Shown here: positions 14,881 to 24,542 of the stretch, in pieces
Numbering within the stretch: position 1 is the stretch's first letter
Layout: the number at the start of each line of letters is the position of its first letter
Origin: JACCZX01 sp038216465
GTDB lineage: Bacteria; Pseudomonadota; Gammaproteobacteria; Burkholderiales; Burkholderiaceae_F
Assembly (NCBI GenBank): GCA_038216465.1
Contig: JBBQQC010000001.1
Span: forward strand, 496,001 to 560,000
Reading direction: 5' to 3'
DNA: 64,000 nucleotides
Notes under the pieces: generated by a model
Databases searched by the model: none
The model's input: only the letters and a program-made list of their open reading frames with translations
Told to the model about the DNA's origin: nothing
Translations under genes and position numbers: made by a program

Positions 14881-17181
14881 TTAGCGCACGCGCACCAGCG
14901 TGGCGACGGTTGCCTGCCGGGTGTCGGGAGCGCGGCCAACGACTCGGATCGTCGCGCGCCGCGCCGACGCCGAACCCGCATACCACGACGAATGAACTGG
15001 AGCGGCCTGCGCTGTGCGCCGCATTTCGTCGAGTGCTGTAGCGTCATGCAACATCGTCACGCGCTCGTCACGGCTCAGTGAATCCGGTCCCTGTTGCAAT
15101 GCGCGTTCGACGCGCTGCAAACCGCGGTCAGCGGCGAGACCCGATCGAGCAGAGCGCGCCACGCTTCGAACTACTCGGTAAACCTCGGGGTCCACCACCA
15201 CGTCTGCGAAGCGCGGCAACGTGCGCGCGTCGCGCGCATAGCGCGCGGTTGCTGTCACTTCCAGAGGCGGCCGAGTCTCGTCGGGGGTCATGAACAGTTT
15301 CGCCCTGCGTGCCATAGCGCCGAGCGCCGAGTAACTCGTCAACACCGAGATTGGTATCGCCAGCAGCAGGCCCGCAGCAACCGGCGCCAGCCATGGCAGT
15401 ACATCGGGCGCTTTCCACGCAACCAGCGCGATCCACGCGAGCCCGATCGTTGTCTGCAGCCCATGTCGCCGCAACGCTTGCAGCAGCGACGTCGACTTGT
15501 CTGCGCGTGCCGGCGACTTCCACTGGATCGACCAGCCCAGTAGCGCCGCAAAGACAAACAGCGTGTGAAACAGCATTCGCACCGGCGCGAGCAGCGCGCT
15601 CACCAGCGTTTCGGCAATCACGCTGAATATGAGCCGCGCGCTTCCGCCATAGGACGAGGCGTTACGAAGCGCCAGGAGAGTCGCCATGATCTTCGGCACG
15701 AACAGCACCGCGGCCACGGAGGCGAACAGCGCTACCGCATACTCGGGCCGCCAAGACGGCCACAGCGGAAACAGTTGATGCGGCACGACGAAATACTGCG
15801 GCTCGATATTCGCGTGCGCCAGCAACAGCCACGTCGACAGCACCAGAAAGCCCAGCCAGAGCGGCGCTGACAGATACGCCAGCGCGCCGGTGAGAAAAAC
15901 CCACCGATGCACCGGATGCATGCCGCGCGCAAACATCAGTCGAGCGTTCATCAGGTTGCCGTGACACCAGCGGCGATCGCGCTTGACCTCGTCAAGCAGG
16001 TTGGGCGGTGTTTCCTCGTAGCTGCCGTCAAGGTCATACGCGATCCACACTCCGTACCCCGCGCGCCGCATCAGCGCTGCCTCGACGAAATCGTGCGAAA
16101 GAATTTCACCAGCCAGCGAGCCGCGACCCGGCAGCGCCGCCAGCACGCAATGCTTGGTGAACGGCGCGAGCCGGATGATCGCGTTATGGCCCCAGTAATG
16201 CGACTCGCCCAGTTGCCAGTAATGAAGGCCCGCGGTGAACACCGGCCCGTACACCTGGTTGGCGAACTGCTGCATGCGTGCATGCAGCGTGTCGCGGCCG
16301 ACAGCGCGCGGTGCGGTTTGAATAATGCCGGCGTCCGGCCGCGCTTCCATCAGTCGGACCAAGGTCTTCAGGCACTCGCCGGTCATGATGCTGTCGGCAT
16401 CGAGCACGACCATGTAGCGATATTTGGCGGCCCATCGGCGACAGAAGTCGTCGATGTTGCCGCTTTTGCGCTTTACGCGACGACGCCGATGCCGGTAGAA
16501 CAGGCGCGATTCCGCTCCGAGCTCGTCGCGCAACGTGTTCCATGCATCTATTTCGGCAACGCAGACATCAGGATGCGCTGTATCCGACAGCACAAAAAAA
16601 TCGAAATGTTGGAGCGCGCCCGCACGCGCGACCGACTCATAGGTCGCACGCAGCCCGGCGAAGACCCGGCGCACGTCTTCATTGCAGATGGGAATCACGA
16701 TCGCGGTGCGGGCGTCCACCAGTATCGTGCCGGTCGCAGCGACCGAGCGCGATATCAGATGCCGGTCGCCGCCGGCTGCCAGCACGAAAAATCCCATCAT
16801 TGCGGTCCAGAACCCCGCCGCGAGCCAGCACGACAGCAGCGCAAATACGACCAGCAATGTGCTCTCACCCCAGGCGATGGCTCCATCCACTGTCGCGTTC
16901 GCAGTCACGACGTTGGGCAGCAAACCGTTCAGCACGTACGTTGCGTAGAGCGCCGGCAGCAGCGACAGCGTTAACAGCAGCAGACGGCGGCGGCGGCCGG
17001 CACCGCAAGCAGGGCCATCGACGTCCGTCAGCCGCGGGTCGAGCCCGAAAAATCTGCGCAGCATCCACGACACAGGACCCACGCGCCCCCAGGGCTCGGG
17101 CGCCATCGGCGTGCGCAGCAGCGCGGGCACCGCAGGCGCAAAGGCGCCGGCTATTGAGTCAGGGGGACGATGTAGTTCCAT
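14881..17181 (-). CDS. opgH: glucans biosynthesis glucosyltransferase H
   Basis: 766 residues. A multi-pass inner-membrane GT2 enzyme that makes the beta-1,2-linked backbone of osmoregulated periplasmic glucans from UDP-glucose. Visible are two N-terminal helices, the glycosyltransferase domain with VVLDADSIMTGE (DxD-type), the acceptor-loop Asp region (SHDFVEAALMRRAGYGVW), the RDRRWCHGNL product-site motif and several C-terminal helices. Starting at ATG 17181 overlaps opgG by 31 bases; the internal ATG at 17106 is an alternative that would still keep the helices. The long acidic N-terminus of enterobacterial OpgH is much reduced. It is co-transcribed with opgG. Confidence 0.95.
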   Translation of the reverse strand: MELHRPPDSIAGAFAPAVPALLRTPMAPEPWGRVGPVSWMLRRFFGLDPRLTDVDGPACGAGRRRRLLLLTLSLLPALYATYVLNGLLPNVVTANATVDGAIAWGESTLLVVFALLSCWLAAGFWTAMMGFFVLAAGGDRHLISRSVAATGTILVDARTAIVIPICNEDVRRVFAGLRATYESVARAGALQHFDFFVLSDTAHPDVCVAEIDAWNTLRDELGAESRLFYRHRRRRVKRKSGNIDDFCRRWAAKYRYMVVLDADSIMTGECLKTLVRLMEARPDAGIIQTAPRAVGRDTLHARMQQFANQVYGPVFTAGLHYWQLGESHYWGHNAIIRLAPFTKHCVLAALPGRGSLAGEILSHDFVEAALMRRAGYGVWIAYDLDGSYEETPPNLLDEVKRDRRWCHGNLMNARLMFARGMHPVHRWVFLTGALAYLSAPLWLGFLVLSTWLLLAHANIEPQYFVVPHQLFPLWPSWRPEYAVALFASVAAVLFVPKIMATLLALRNASSYGGSARLIFSVIAETLVSALLAPVRMLFHTLFVFAALLGWSIQWKSPARADKSTSLLQALRRHGLQTTIGLAWIALVAWKAPDVLPWLAPVAAGLLLAIPISVLTSYSALGAMARRAKLFMTPDETRPPLEVTATARYARDARTLPRFADVVVDPEVYRVVRSVARSARSGLAADRGLQRVERALQQGPDSLSRDERVTMLHDATALDEMRRTAQAAPVHSSWYAGSASARRATIRVVGRAPDTRQATVATLVRVR

Positions 17182-18680
17182 GTCTCACTGACAACTTCCT
17201 TGCCGTTGCGCAAAATGGCGCGCACTTCAATGGGCTTTTCCTTGTCCTGGGTTCGCATCTGAACCACCATGCGCCAACTGCCGGTGGCGTCGTTGCGATG
17301 GATGGTGAGGTCGCTGCTTTGGCCGTTGCCGATCGCAACGTCTGCCTGCAGCGGAGCGTTGACCGGCAATTTGCGCAGTGCCGGCCCATCAAAATCGACC
17401 GTCAATTTCACGCTGTCGTTGCCTGCCGACGAGTTTCCGAAGCCGTGTCCGCGTCGGGTCTGCACCACCCACCCGTTCGGCGGGCGGCGGTCGGTATTCT
17501 TTAGCCACAGCATTCGATATGAGAAATCAAGCGGCGTGCCCGGCGGCGGCACAGTGTTGGGGACCCAATAGGCAACAATGTTGTCGTTGGCTTCATTCGG
17601 CGTGGGAATCTGCACCAGCTCAACGCGCCCTGCGCCCCACTTCGAAGCAGGTTGCACCCAGATGCTGGGCCGCAGCTCGTAACGCGCTTCCAGATCTTCA
17701 TAACTGCTGAAGTAGCGGTCGCGCTGCATCAGCCCGAAGCCGCGCGGATCGTTCAGCGCGAAAGAAGTCACCAACAAACGGCGCGGGTTGACCAGCGGCC
17801 GCCAGATCCACTCGCCGCTGGCAGTGCTGATCGCAAGTCCGTCGGAATCGTGCACCTCGGGCCGAAAGTCCTCTGTCGGTGCGCGTTGATTCTCGCCGAA
17901 GAAAAACATCGACGTCAGCGGCGCCAGTGCGAGCTTGGCCACGGGCTCGCGCAGGTAGAGCCGCGATTGCACTTCGGTCACGGTCTCTTCGCCCGGGCGA
18001 ATCGTGAACCGATAGGCGCCGGTGGCGCGTCGCGAATCGAGCAGTGCATAGATCACGAGTTGGCGCGCCCCGCTTGCGGGCCGCTCGATCCAGAACTGCT
18101 CGAAACGGGGAAATTCTTCGCCGCTGCGCTCGGCGGTATCGATCGCGAGTCCGCGCGCGGAAGCGCCGTAGCGCTGACCCTGGCCGAGCGCGCGAAAGTA
18201 GCTGGCGCCCAGAAACGACACCAGCTCGTCTTTGTATCCCGGCGCGGTCGCCACCACGTTCAGCGGAAAATGAACGCGAAAGCCGGCGAAGCCGAGCCTG
18301 CCGAGTTGCGTGCGATCGATCTTGTTGCGGCCGTAGTCGAAGGATGAGGGGTCAAAGGTGACCTCGTTGACCTGCTGTCCGACCACCTCGTAAATGTGCA
18401 CCGGTTGGTCAAAGATGCCGCCCAGATGAAAAAACTGGATTTCGAACGGTAGTTTTTGTGCGCGCCACAGCGATTGGGTCGAATCGAAGCGAATGTCGCG
18501 TTGCTGGTCGTAGCTGAGTTCCTTCAGCAGCTTTGGCAGCTGGAACGCCGCTCTGGAGTAAGGTCGGTTGGCCAACTCGCGCGCGCGTCGGTCAACGTCG
18601 ACAAAGCCGAACGCGTGCGCAGGCGACGCCGTCGCAGCGAGCAAAAAAGCGATGGCTGCAAGCCAAGGTGCCCGGATCAT
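17151..18680 (-). CDS. opgG: periplasmic glucans biosynthesis protein G
   Basis: 509 residues with a clear Sec signal peptide (about 1-24, ending SPAHA) and the whole MdoG/OpgG fold: FVDVDRRARELANRPY at the mature N-terminus, RFDSTQSLWR, the LGASYFRALGQGQRYG motif, GEEFPRFEQFWIERP, the MFFFGENQR motif and the C-terminal immunoglobulin-like domain. It acts in the periplasm, probably on branching or release of the glucan made by OpgH. It is the first gene of the opgGH pair. Confidence 0.95.
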   Translation of the reverse strand: MIRAPWLAAIAFLLAATASPAHAFGFVDVDRRARELANRPYSRAAFQLPKLLKELSYDQQRDIRFDSTQSLWRAQKLPFEIQFFHLGGIFDQPVHIYEVVGQQVNEVTFDPSSFDYGRNKIDRTQLGRLGFAGFRVHFPLNVVATAPGYKDELVSFLGASYFRALGQGQRYGASARGLAIDTAERSGEEFPRFEQFWIERPASGARQLVIYALLDSRRATGAYRFTIRPGEETVTEVQSRLYLREPVAKLALAPLTSMFFFGENQRAPTEDFRPEVHDSDGLAISTASGEWIWRPLVNPRRLLVTSFALNDPRGFGLMQRDRYFSSYEDLEARYELRPSIWVQPASKWGAGRVELVQIPTPNEANDNIVAYWVPNTVPPPGTPLDFSYRMLWLKNTDRRPPNGWVVQTRRGHGFGNSSAGNDSVKLTVDFDGPALRKLPVNAPLQADVAIGNGQSSDLTIHRNDATGSWRMVVQMRTQDKEKPIEVRAILRNGKEVVSETWNYIVPLTQ

Positions 18681-18757
18681 TGGAATAATTGCGCGCTGAA
18701 GGGCGCAACCAGTCGTAAAGCAAAGCTAGTGCCCAACCACTCTCCCAAGGACACCTA

Positions 18758-19612
18758 ATGCGTCTGGTTCGACTTGCAAGCGGCGAGCAACTGCCCGCCC
18801 TCGGCCTGGGGACGTGGCGGATGGGGGAGACAAAGCGCAGCCGGACTGCCGAAGTCAGTGCCGTCACGACAGCGATCGAAATTGGTTATCGGCTTATCGA
18901 TAGCGCCGAGATGTACGGCGACGGCGGCGCCGAAGAAATCGTCGGACAGGCTGTGCAGCAGGCTTTTCGGGCCGGCACCTTGAAGCGCGAGGATCTGACA
19001 ATCGTCTCGAAAGTGCTGCCGAGCAACGCCAGTCACGCCGGCGTGATGCGCGCCTGCGAGCGCAGCCTGAAGCGATTGCAACTCGACATGATGGATCTTT
19101 ATCTACTGCACTGGCGCGGGTCGGTGCCGCTGAAGGACACCGTCGCAGCATTCGAACAGCTACGCAACGAAGGAATCATCCGTCACTGGGGCGTCAGCAA
19201 TTTCGATACGGCCGACATGCAGCAACTGTGTTCGCTTCCGGACGGCGCAAACTGCGTCGCCAATCAAGTTTATTACTCCGCCAGCGAACGCAATATTGAA
19301 TTCGGTCTGCTGCCATGGCAGCGCGAAAATGGCATCGCGACACTGGCGTACTCGCCGATCGATCAAGGCGCACTGGCGCGCGATCCAACGTTCGCGACGA
19401 TCGGCCGGCGCCATGGTGTCAGCGCGTCGAGTGCCGCGCTGGCTTGGGTACTACGCCAGCCAGATGTGATCGCGATTCCGAAAGCGGTCAGCGCTTCACA
19501 TCTGCTGGAAAATTACCGCGCGTCGCAGCTGGAACTTTCCGCCGAGGATCTTGCGCAAGTGGATGCCTCATTTCCGCCGCCGACGCGGAAGCACAGACTC
19601 GCGATGACCTAA
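18758..19612 (+). CDS. aldo/keto reductase
   Basis: 284 residues, ATG preceded by AAGGA. A cytoplasmic NADPH-dependent reductase with the AKR tetrad visible: Asp and Tyr in LIDSAEMYGDGGAE, Lys in IVSKVLPSN, His in LYLLHWRGS. The (beta/alpha)8 end motifs YSPIDQG and IAIPKAVSASHLLENYRA (coenzyme-binding) are present. It resembles the bacterial subgroup of unknown-substrate AKRs such as YeaE. It stands alone on the plus strand between opgG (divergent) and the DUF3617 gene. Confidence 0.92.
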   Translation: MRLVRLASGEQLPALGLGTWRMGETKRSRTAEVSAVTTAIEIGYRLIDSAEMYGDGGAEEIVGQAVQQAFRAGTLKREDLTIVSKVLPSNASHAGVMRACERSLKRLQLDMMDLYLLHWRGSVPLKDTVAAFEQLRNEGIIRHWGVSNFDTADMQQLCSLPDGANCVANQVYYSASERNIEFGLLPWQRENGIATLAYSPIDQGALARDPTFATIGRRHGVSASSAALAWVLRQPDVIAIPKAVSASHLLENYRASQLELSAEDLAQVDASFPPPTRKHRLAMT

Positions 19613-19707
19613 CGCGCGCACAACGCGCCGGCAGCGCAGTACAATTTTTCCCGCGTCGTCGTTCATTTTGCCGTTTCACCCATTCGGCGCCTTCGAGGAG
19701 ACAGTGC

Positions 19708-20142
19708 ATGAATGCCTGCAACCGAACCACGCCCTGCATCCCCGCGGGCATCGCATTAGCCTTCGCATCCGCCTTCTCGCTGCAAGCGTCGGCACAGGGC
19801 AAGGATGACCTCTGGGAAGTTTCTACCAAAATGGCGATGCCCGGCATGCCGATGGCTATGCCGGCGCAGACGCAGCGCGTCTGTATTGGCAAGAACCAGA
19901 AAGATGAAGAGTATGTACCCAAGCAGGGCGACTGCAGCATGCTGGAGAGCAAGCGCGTGGGCAACAAGTTCACGTACAAGATGGACTGTGCCGGCAGTAA
20001 TCCCGCGACCGTTGATGGCACGATTACATTCGGAGCCAACGTCTACGATGGCCAGATGCGCATGACGTTGAAACCGACCAAGGACACGATGGACTTGACG
20101 TTCACAGGCAAGCGTGTCGGCGACTGCGCCGCGACCAAGTAG
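19708..20142 (+). CDS. DUF3617 family periplasmic protein
   Basis: 144 residues from ATG 19708 (GAGGAG upstream). Signal peptide about 1-30, ending SLQASAQG. The mature part starts DDLWEVSTKM, has a methionine-rich stretch (MAMPGMPMAMPAQTQRVCIG), then the two cysteine-containing strands GDCSMLESKRVGNKFTYKMDC and ends GKRVGDCAA. This is the DUF3617 pattern, common in Burkholderiales and of unknown function. The methionine-rich stretch might bind copper, but this is speculation. Confidence 0.85.
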   Translation: MNACNRTTPCIPAGIALAFASAFSLQASAQGKDDLWEVSTKMAMPGMPMAMPAQTQRVCIGKNQKDEEYVPKQGDCSMLESKRVGNKFTYKMDCAGSNPATVDGTITFGANVYDGQMRMTLKPTKDTMDLTFTGKRVGDCAATK

Positions 20143-20173
20143 CACTCGCGGGGAAGGCGGTCTCGTGCCGCTG

Positions 20174-20239
20174 CTATTCCAGCGTTAGCCCGCGCTGCTT
20201 GATCAACGCGTGCCAACGTCCTGGGTGAGCGATAAGCAT
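20174..20239 (-). pseudogene. possible fossil of a Bug-receptor C-terminus
   Basis: On the minus strand the last codons before a stop at 20174 read HPGRWHALIKQRGLTLE, which looks like the end of tripartite tricarboxylate (Bug) binding proteins (pattern RW..LI...GI..E). Upstream of it the frame runs into the lhr coding region with no recognisable protein, so only about 20 codons could remain. Very short, so chance resemblance is possible. Confidence 0.25.
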
Positions 20240-23200
20240 GCAACGCCATGTACTCGAACTGTTCCACCCGGCGGTCCAAGCTTGGTTCGCGTCGGCATTT
20301 TCTGCGCCCACGAGCGCACAGGTCGACGCGTGGCCGGCGATCAAGGCGGGACAGCACGCGCTGGTCGCTGCGCCAACTGGATCGGGCAAGACCCTGGCTG
20401 CATTTCTGGCAGCGATCGATGCGTTGGTGCGCGAAGGCATCGAGCACGGTCTTAGCGACGAAACACATGTTGTCTATGTATCGCCGCTAAAGGCATTGTC
20501 GAACGATATTCAGAAGAATCTCGAGGCGCCGATTGCCGGCATTCGCGCTGAGCTTCAGCGGCTGGGATTACCCGACGTCGACATTCGCACGTTGGTGCGC
20601 ACCGGAGATACGCCGCAAGCGGAACGCGAAAAAATGCGCCGGCGCCCGCCGCACATCGTCGTCACCACGCCCGAATCGCTGTACATCCTGTTGACCAGCA
20701 AGTCGGGACGCAAGATGCTGGCGACGGTCCGCACCGTGATCGTCGACGAGATTCACGCGATCGCGCCGAATAAGCGCGGCGCGCATCTGGCACTGTCGCT
20801 GGAACGGCTGCAGGCGCTGGCCGGGCGCGAGCTCGTGCGCATCGGATTGTCGGCCACACAGAAGCCGATCAGCGAGATCGCAAAGTTTCTGGTGGGTGCG
20901 AACGCCCATTGCGCGATCGTCGATACCGGGCATGTAAGGCAGCGCGACCTCGCGATCGAGCTTCCGCCGTCACCGCTCGAAGCGGTGATGTCGGGCGAAG
21001 TCTGGCAGCAGGTATACGACCGGCTGGCCGAGCTGGTGCGCGAACATCGAACGACGCTGATCTTCGTCAATACACGCCGGCTGGCCGAGCGCGCAGCGCG
21101 CTATCTGTCGGAGCGGCTCGGCCACGAGCACGTTACCGCGCACCACGGCAGCCTGGCGCGCGAGCAACGGCTCAGCGCCGAGCAGCGGCTAAAGCGCGGC
21201 GAGCTGCGTGCGCTGGTCGCCACATCGTCGCTCGAGCTGGGCATCGACATCGGCGACGTAGACCTCGTCTGCCAGATCGGAGCGACGCGGTCGATTGGCG
21301 CGCTGTTGCAACGCGTCGGCCGCTCGGGCCACTCGATCGGCGGAACTCCGAAGGGACGTCTGTTTCCGCTGTCGCGTGATGAGCTCTGCGACTGTGCCGC
21401 GCTGCTCGATTCGGTGCGGCGCGGCGAGCTCGATCAGATCGCTATTCCCGAGAAACCGCTCGATGTTCTGGCGCAGCAGATCGTCGCCGAAGCGGCCTGG
21501 CAGGAATGGCCCGAACATAAGCTGCGCACGCTTTATCAACGCGCCTACCCGTATCGGAACGTTACGCCCCACGAGTTCAACGAGCTGGTGCTGATGCTGT
21601 CCGACGGGTTTCACACGCAGCGCGGGCGGCGCAGCGCGCATCTGCACTATGACGCCGTCAATGGAATGGTGCGCGGGCGGCGCGGCGCCGCTTTAGCTGC
21701 GGTTACCTCGGGTGGCGCCATCCCCGATACGGCCGATTACACCGTGATGCTCGAGCCTCAGGCACAGGTGGTCGGCACCGTGCACGAGGATTTCGCGGCC
21801 GAGAGCATTCCCGGTGACGTGTTCCAGCTCGGTAATACGTCGTATCGCATCATGCGCGTCGAGCGCGGCACCGTACGCGTCGAGGACGCGAAGGGGGCGC
21901 CGCCCAGCATTCCATTCTGGCTCGGCGAAGCGCCTGGACGCACCGCGGAGATGTCGCAGTCGCTGTCTCGGCTGCGGCGGACGATTTCGGCGCGCCTCGA
22001 CGATGGGGGCCGCGACGCCGCGGTTGCGTGGCTAGAGGACGAGGTCCAAGTCGATCGCGTCGCGGCGTCCCAGATCGTCGATTACCTCGCAGCAGCCAAG
22101 GCGGCGCTTACCGCGTTGCCGACATGCGATGTCGTCGTGCTGGAACGCTTCTTCGACGAGTCGGGCGGCATGCAGCTGGTCGTTCACGCCCCGCTGGGCA
22201 GCCGCATCAACCGCGCGTGGGGTCTGGCGCTGCGCAAGAGGTTTTGTCGCAAATTCGATTTTGAATTGCAGGCCGCGGCAACTGAGGATGCGATCGTGCT
22301 GTCGCTGGCGAGCAGCCACAGTTTTCCGCTCGCCGACGTGGCGCACTACTTGTCCGCGAAGACCGTGCGGCCGCTGCTGGTGCAGGCACTGCTCGATGCA
22401 CCGATGTTCGGTACGCGCTGGCGCTGGAACGCAGGCTTCGCGCTCGCGCTGCTGCGGTTTCGAGGCGGCCATAAGGTCGCTCCGCAGCTGCAGCGAATGG
22501 CGGCTGAGGACTTGCTGGCGGCAATTTTCCCCGGTCAAGTCGGGTGCGGCGAAAACATCGTCGGGGATCGCGAGATTCCCGACCACCCGCTCGTGCGCCA
22601 GACGATCAATGATTGCCTGCACGAGGCGATGGACATCGAAGGGCTCGAGGCCGTACTGCGCGCGATCGAAAGCGGACACATCAATGTGCTGGCGCGCGAC
22701 CTGACCGAGCCGTCACCGCTCGCGCTAGAAATTCTGGCTGCGCGGCCTTACGCCTACCTCGATGATGCTCCGCTGGAAGAGCGCCGCACGCAGGCGGTTC
22801 TCGCCCGACGCTGGATCGACCCGGAAACCGCGAGCGATTTGGGCAAGCTCGACGCCGATGCGATCCGGCGGGTGCGGGAAGAAGTGTGGCCCGAGCCGCG
22901 CAGTGCCGACGAGCTGCACGATGCGCTTATGAGCTTCGGATTCTTGAGCGAAGAGGAGGTCGCAACGCAGCCAACATGGCGGGCCTTGATCGAAGAGCTC
23001 GCCGGCGCAAGACGGATCACGCGCGTTGCACGGCAGACATGCGCAATTTACGTCGCGGCCGAGCGCTTGCCCGAATTCGAAGCGCTGTTTCCGGCGACCG
23101 AGCACGTTCCGAGCATCAAAGTGCCGCCGCAATACCGCAAGAGTTGGACACGCGAGGATGCACTCGTCGAAGTCATGCGTGATCGGCTGCAAGGCCTGGG

Positions 23201-24542
23201 GCCGGTGACCGCCCACGTGTTAGCTGCCCCGCTGGGACTCGAAGACGCAGAAGCTGAAGCGGCACTTGCGCGACTGGAAGCGGAAGGCACGATCATGCGT
23301 GGCAACTTCACGCCGGACGCAGGTGATCACGCAACCGAATGGTGCGAGCGGCGGCTGCTGGCTCGTATTCATCGGTATACCGTCAATCGGTTGCGCCGTG
23401 AAATCGAACCGGTCGAAGCGCGCGACTTCGTGCGCTTTCTGTTTGAGTGGCAGCGCGTTGCGCCGGAAGCAAGAGTCGAAGGCGCCGATGCGGTCGCGAA
23501 CATTGTGTCGCAGCTCGAAGGTTTCGAGGCACCGGCGGCGGCGTGGGAAACCGAAATTCTTCCGTCGCGCGTGAATGAATATGACCCGGCATGGCTCGAC
23601 GAGCTGAGTCGCTCGGGCCGCGTGGTGTGGACGCGCATCGCGCCGTTGAATTCAAGCGGCGAGCGCGCACCGAGCCCGGTACGCACGACCCCGATTGCGC
23701 TCGCTTCGCGGCGCAACCTGAATATCTGGGCCGCGCTTGCGCCGGATGACAAAGGAGTCGCACTTACATCGAATGCGCAGCAGGTCGTTCAGTTCATCAC
23801 CGCGCACGGCGCCTCGTTTTTCGAGGAGGTCGTCGAGGGCACGACGCTGTTGCGCACCCAGGTCGAGCAGGCGCTTGCCGAGCTCGTCGCACAGGGCCTG
23901 ATCAATGCCGACAGCTTCGGTGGTTTGCGTGCGTTGCTGGTGCCTTCCGACCGGCGGCGTACCTTCGACGGACAAAAGCGTCTGCGCCGCACTGCCTTGT
24001 TCGGGATTGAAGACGCGGGCCGGTGGGCGCTGGTTCGAAAACGGCGCGCACCGGAAGGTGCGGATATCGTCGAGCATGTCGCACGCACGCTGCTGCGTCG
24101 CTACGGCGTTATTTTCTGGCGTCTGATCGCGCGCGAAGCGCAATGGCTGCCGCCATGGCGTGAGTTGCTGCGTTGCTACCGCCGGCTTGAGGCGCGCGGT
24201 GAAATTCGTGGTGGGCGTTTTGTCGTCGGCCCGTCCGGCGAGCAATTCGCGGCGCCCGAAGCGATTGGGTTGCTGCGCGATATGCGGCGACGCGAACCGT
24301 CGGGTGCGCTGGTCAGCCTCAGCGGTGCAGATCCCCTGAATCTGGTCGGCATCCTCAGTCCGGGTGCACGCCTCGCCGCATTGACCGGAAATCGTGTGCT
24401 GTATCGCGACGGCGTGCCGATTGCAATGCTGGTAGCCGGCGAAGCGCGCTTTCTTGAACAACTCCCGCCCGAAGCCGAATGGACCGCGCGCAATGCGCTG
24501 CTGCGCCGGCAGGTACCGGCAACGCTTAAGTTTCTGGCGTGA
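20238..24542 (+). CDS. lhr: Lhr-family ATP-dependent DNA helicase, large form
   Basis: 1434 residues. Superfamily 2 motifs in order: ALVAAPTGSGKTLAAFLAAI (I), YVSPLKALSND (Ia), VTTPESLYILL (Ib), IVDEIHAI (II), IGLSATQKP (III), LIFVNTRRLAERAARYL (IV), LVATSSLELGIDIG (V) and QRVGRSGHSIGG (VI). A winged-helix and beta-barrel Lhr core follows (to about residue 880), then the long C-terminal domain typical of the ~1500-residue bacterial Lhr. It unwinds DNA or RNA-DNA hybrids with 3'-5' polarity and is implicated in DNA repair. Its 3' end overlaps the convergent DUF5996 gene by 17 bases. Confidence 0.95.
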   Translation: MQRHVLELFHPAVQAWFASAFSAPTSAQVDAWPAIKAGQHALVAAPTGSGKTLAAFLAAIDALVREGIEHGLSDETHVVYVSPLKALSNDIQKNLEAPIAGIRAELQRLGLPDVDIRTLVRTGDTPQAEREKMRRRPPHIVVTTPESLYILLTSKSGRKMLATVRTVIVDEIHAIAPNKRGAHLALSLERLQALAGRELVRIGLSATQKPISEIAKFLVGANAHCAIVDTGHVRQRDLAIELPPSPLEAVMSGEVWQQVYDRLAELVREHRTTLIFVNTRRLAERAARYLSERLGHEHVTAHHGSLAREQRLSAEQRLKRGELRALVATSSLELGIDIGDVDLVCQIGATRSIGALLQRVGRSGHSIGGTPKGRLFPLSRDELCDCAALLDSVRRGELDQIAIPEKPLDVLAQQIVAEAAWQEWPEHKLRTLYQRAYPYRNVTPHEFNELVLMLSDGFHTQRGRRSAHLHYDAVNGMVRGRRGAALAAVTSGGAIPDTADYTVMLEPQAQVVGTVHEDFAAESIPGDVFQLGNTSYRIMRVERGTVRVEDAKGAPPSIPFWLGEAPGRTAEMSQSLSRLRRTISARLDDGGRDAAVAWLEDEVQVDRVAASQIVDYLAAAKAALTALPTCDVVVLERFFDESGGMQLVVHAPLGSRINRAWGLALRKRFCRKFDFELQAAATEDAIVLSLASSHSFPLADVAHYLSAKTVRPLLVQALLDAPMFGTRWRWNAGFALALLRFRGGHKVAPQLQRMAAEDLLAAIFPGQVGCGENIVGDREIPDHPLVRQTINDCLHEAMDIEGLEAVLRAIESGHINVLARDLTEPSPLALEILAARPYAYLDDAPLEERRTQAVLARRWIDPETASDLGKLDADAIRRVREEVWPEPRSADELHDALMSFGFLSEEEVATQPTWRALIEELAGARRITRVARQTCAIYVAAERLPEFEALFPATEHVPSIKVPPQYRKSWTREDALVEVMRDRLQGLGPVTAHVLAAPLGLEDAEAEAALARLEAEGTIMRGNFTPDAGDHATEWCERRLLARIHRYTVNRLRREIEPVEARDFVRFLFEWQRVAPEARVEGADAVANIVSQLEGFEAPAAAWETEILPSRVNEYDPAWLDELSRSGRVVWTRIAPLNSSGERAPSPVRTTPIALASRRNLNIWAALAPDDKGVALTSNAQQVVQFITAHGASFFEEVVEGTTLLRTQVEQALAELVAQGLINADSFGGLRALLVPSDRRRTFDGQKRLRRTALFGIEDAGRWALVRKRRAPEGADIVEHVARTLLRRYGVIFWRLIAREAQWLPPWRELLRCYRRLEARGEIRGGRFVVGPSGEQFAAPEAIGLLRDMRRREPSGALVSLSGADPLNLVGILSPGARLAALTGNRVLYRDGVPIAMLVAGEARFLEQLPPEAEWTARNALLRRQVPATLKFLA

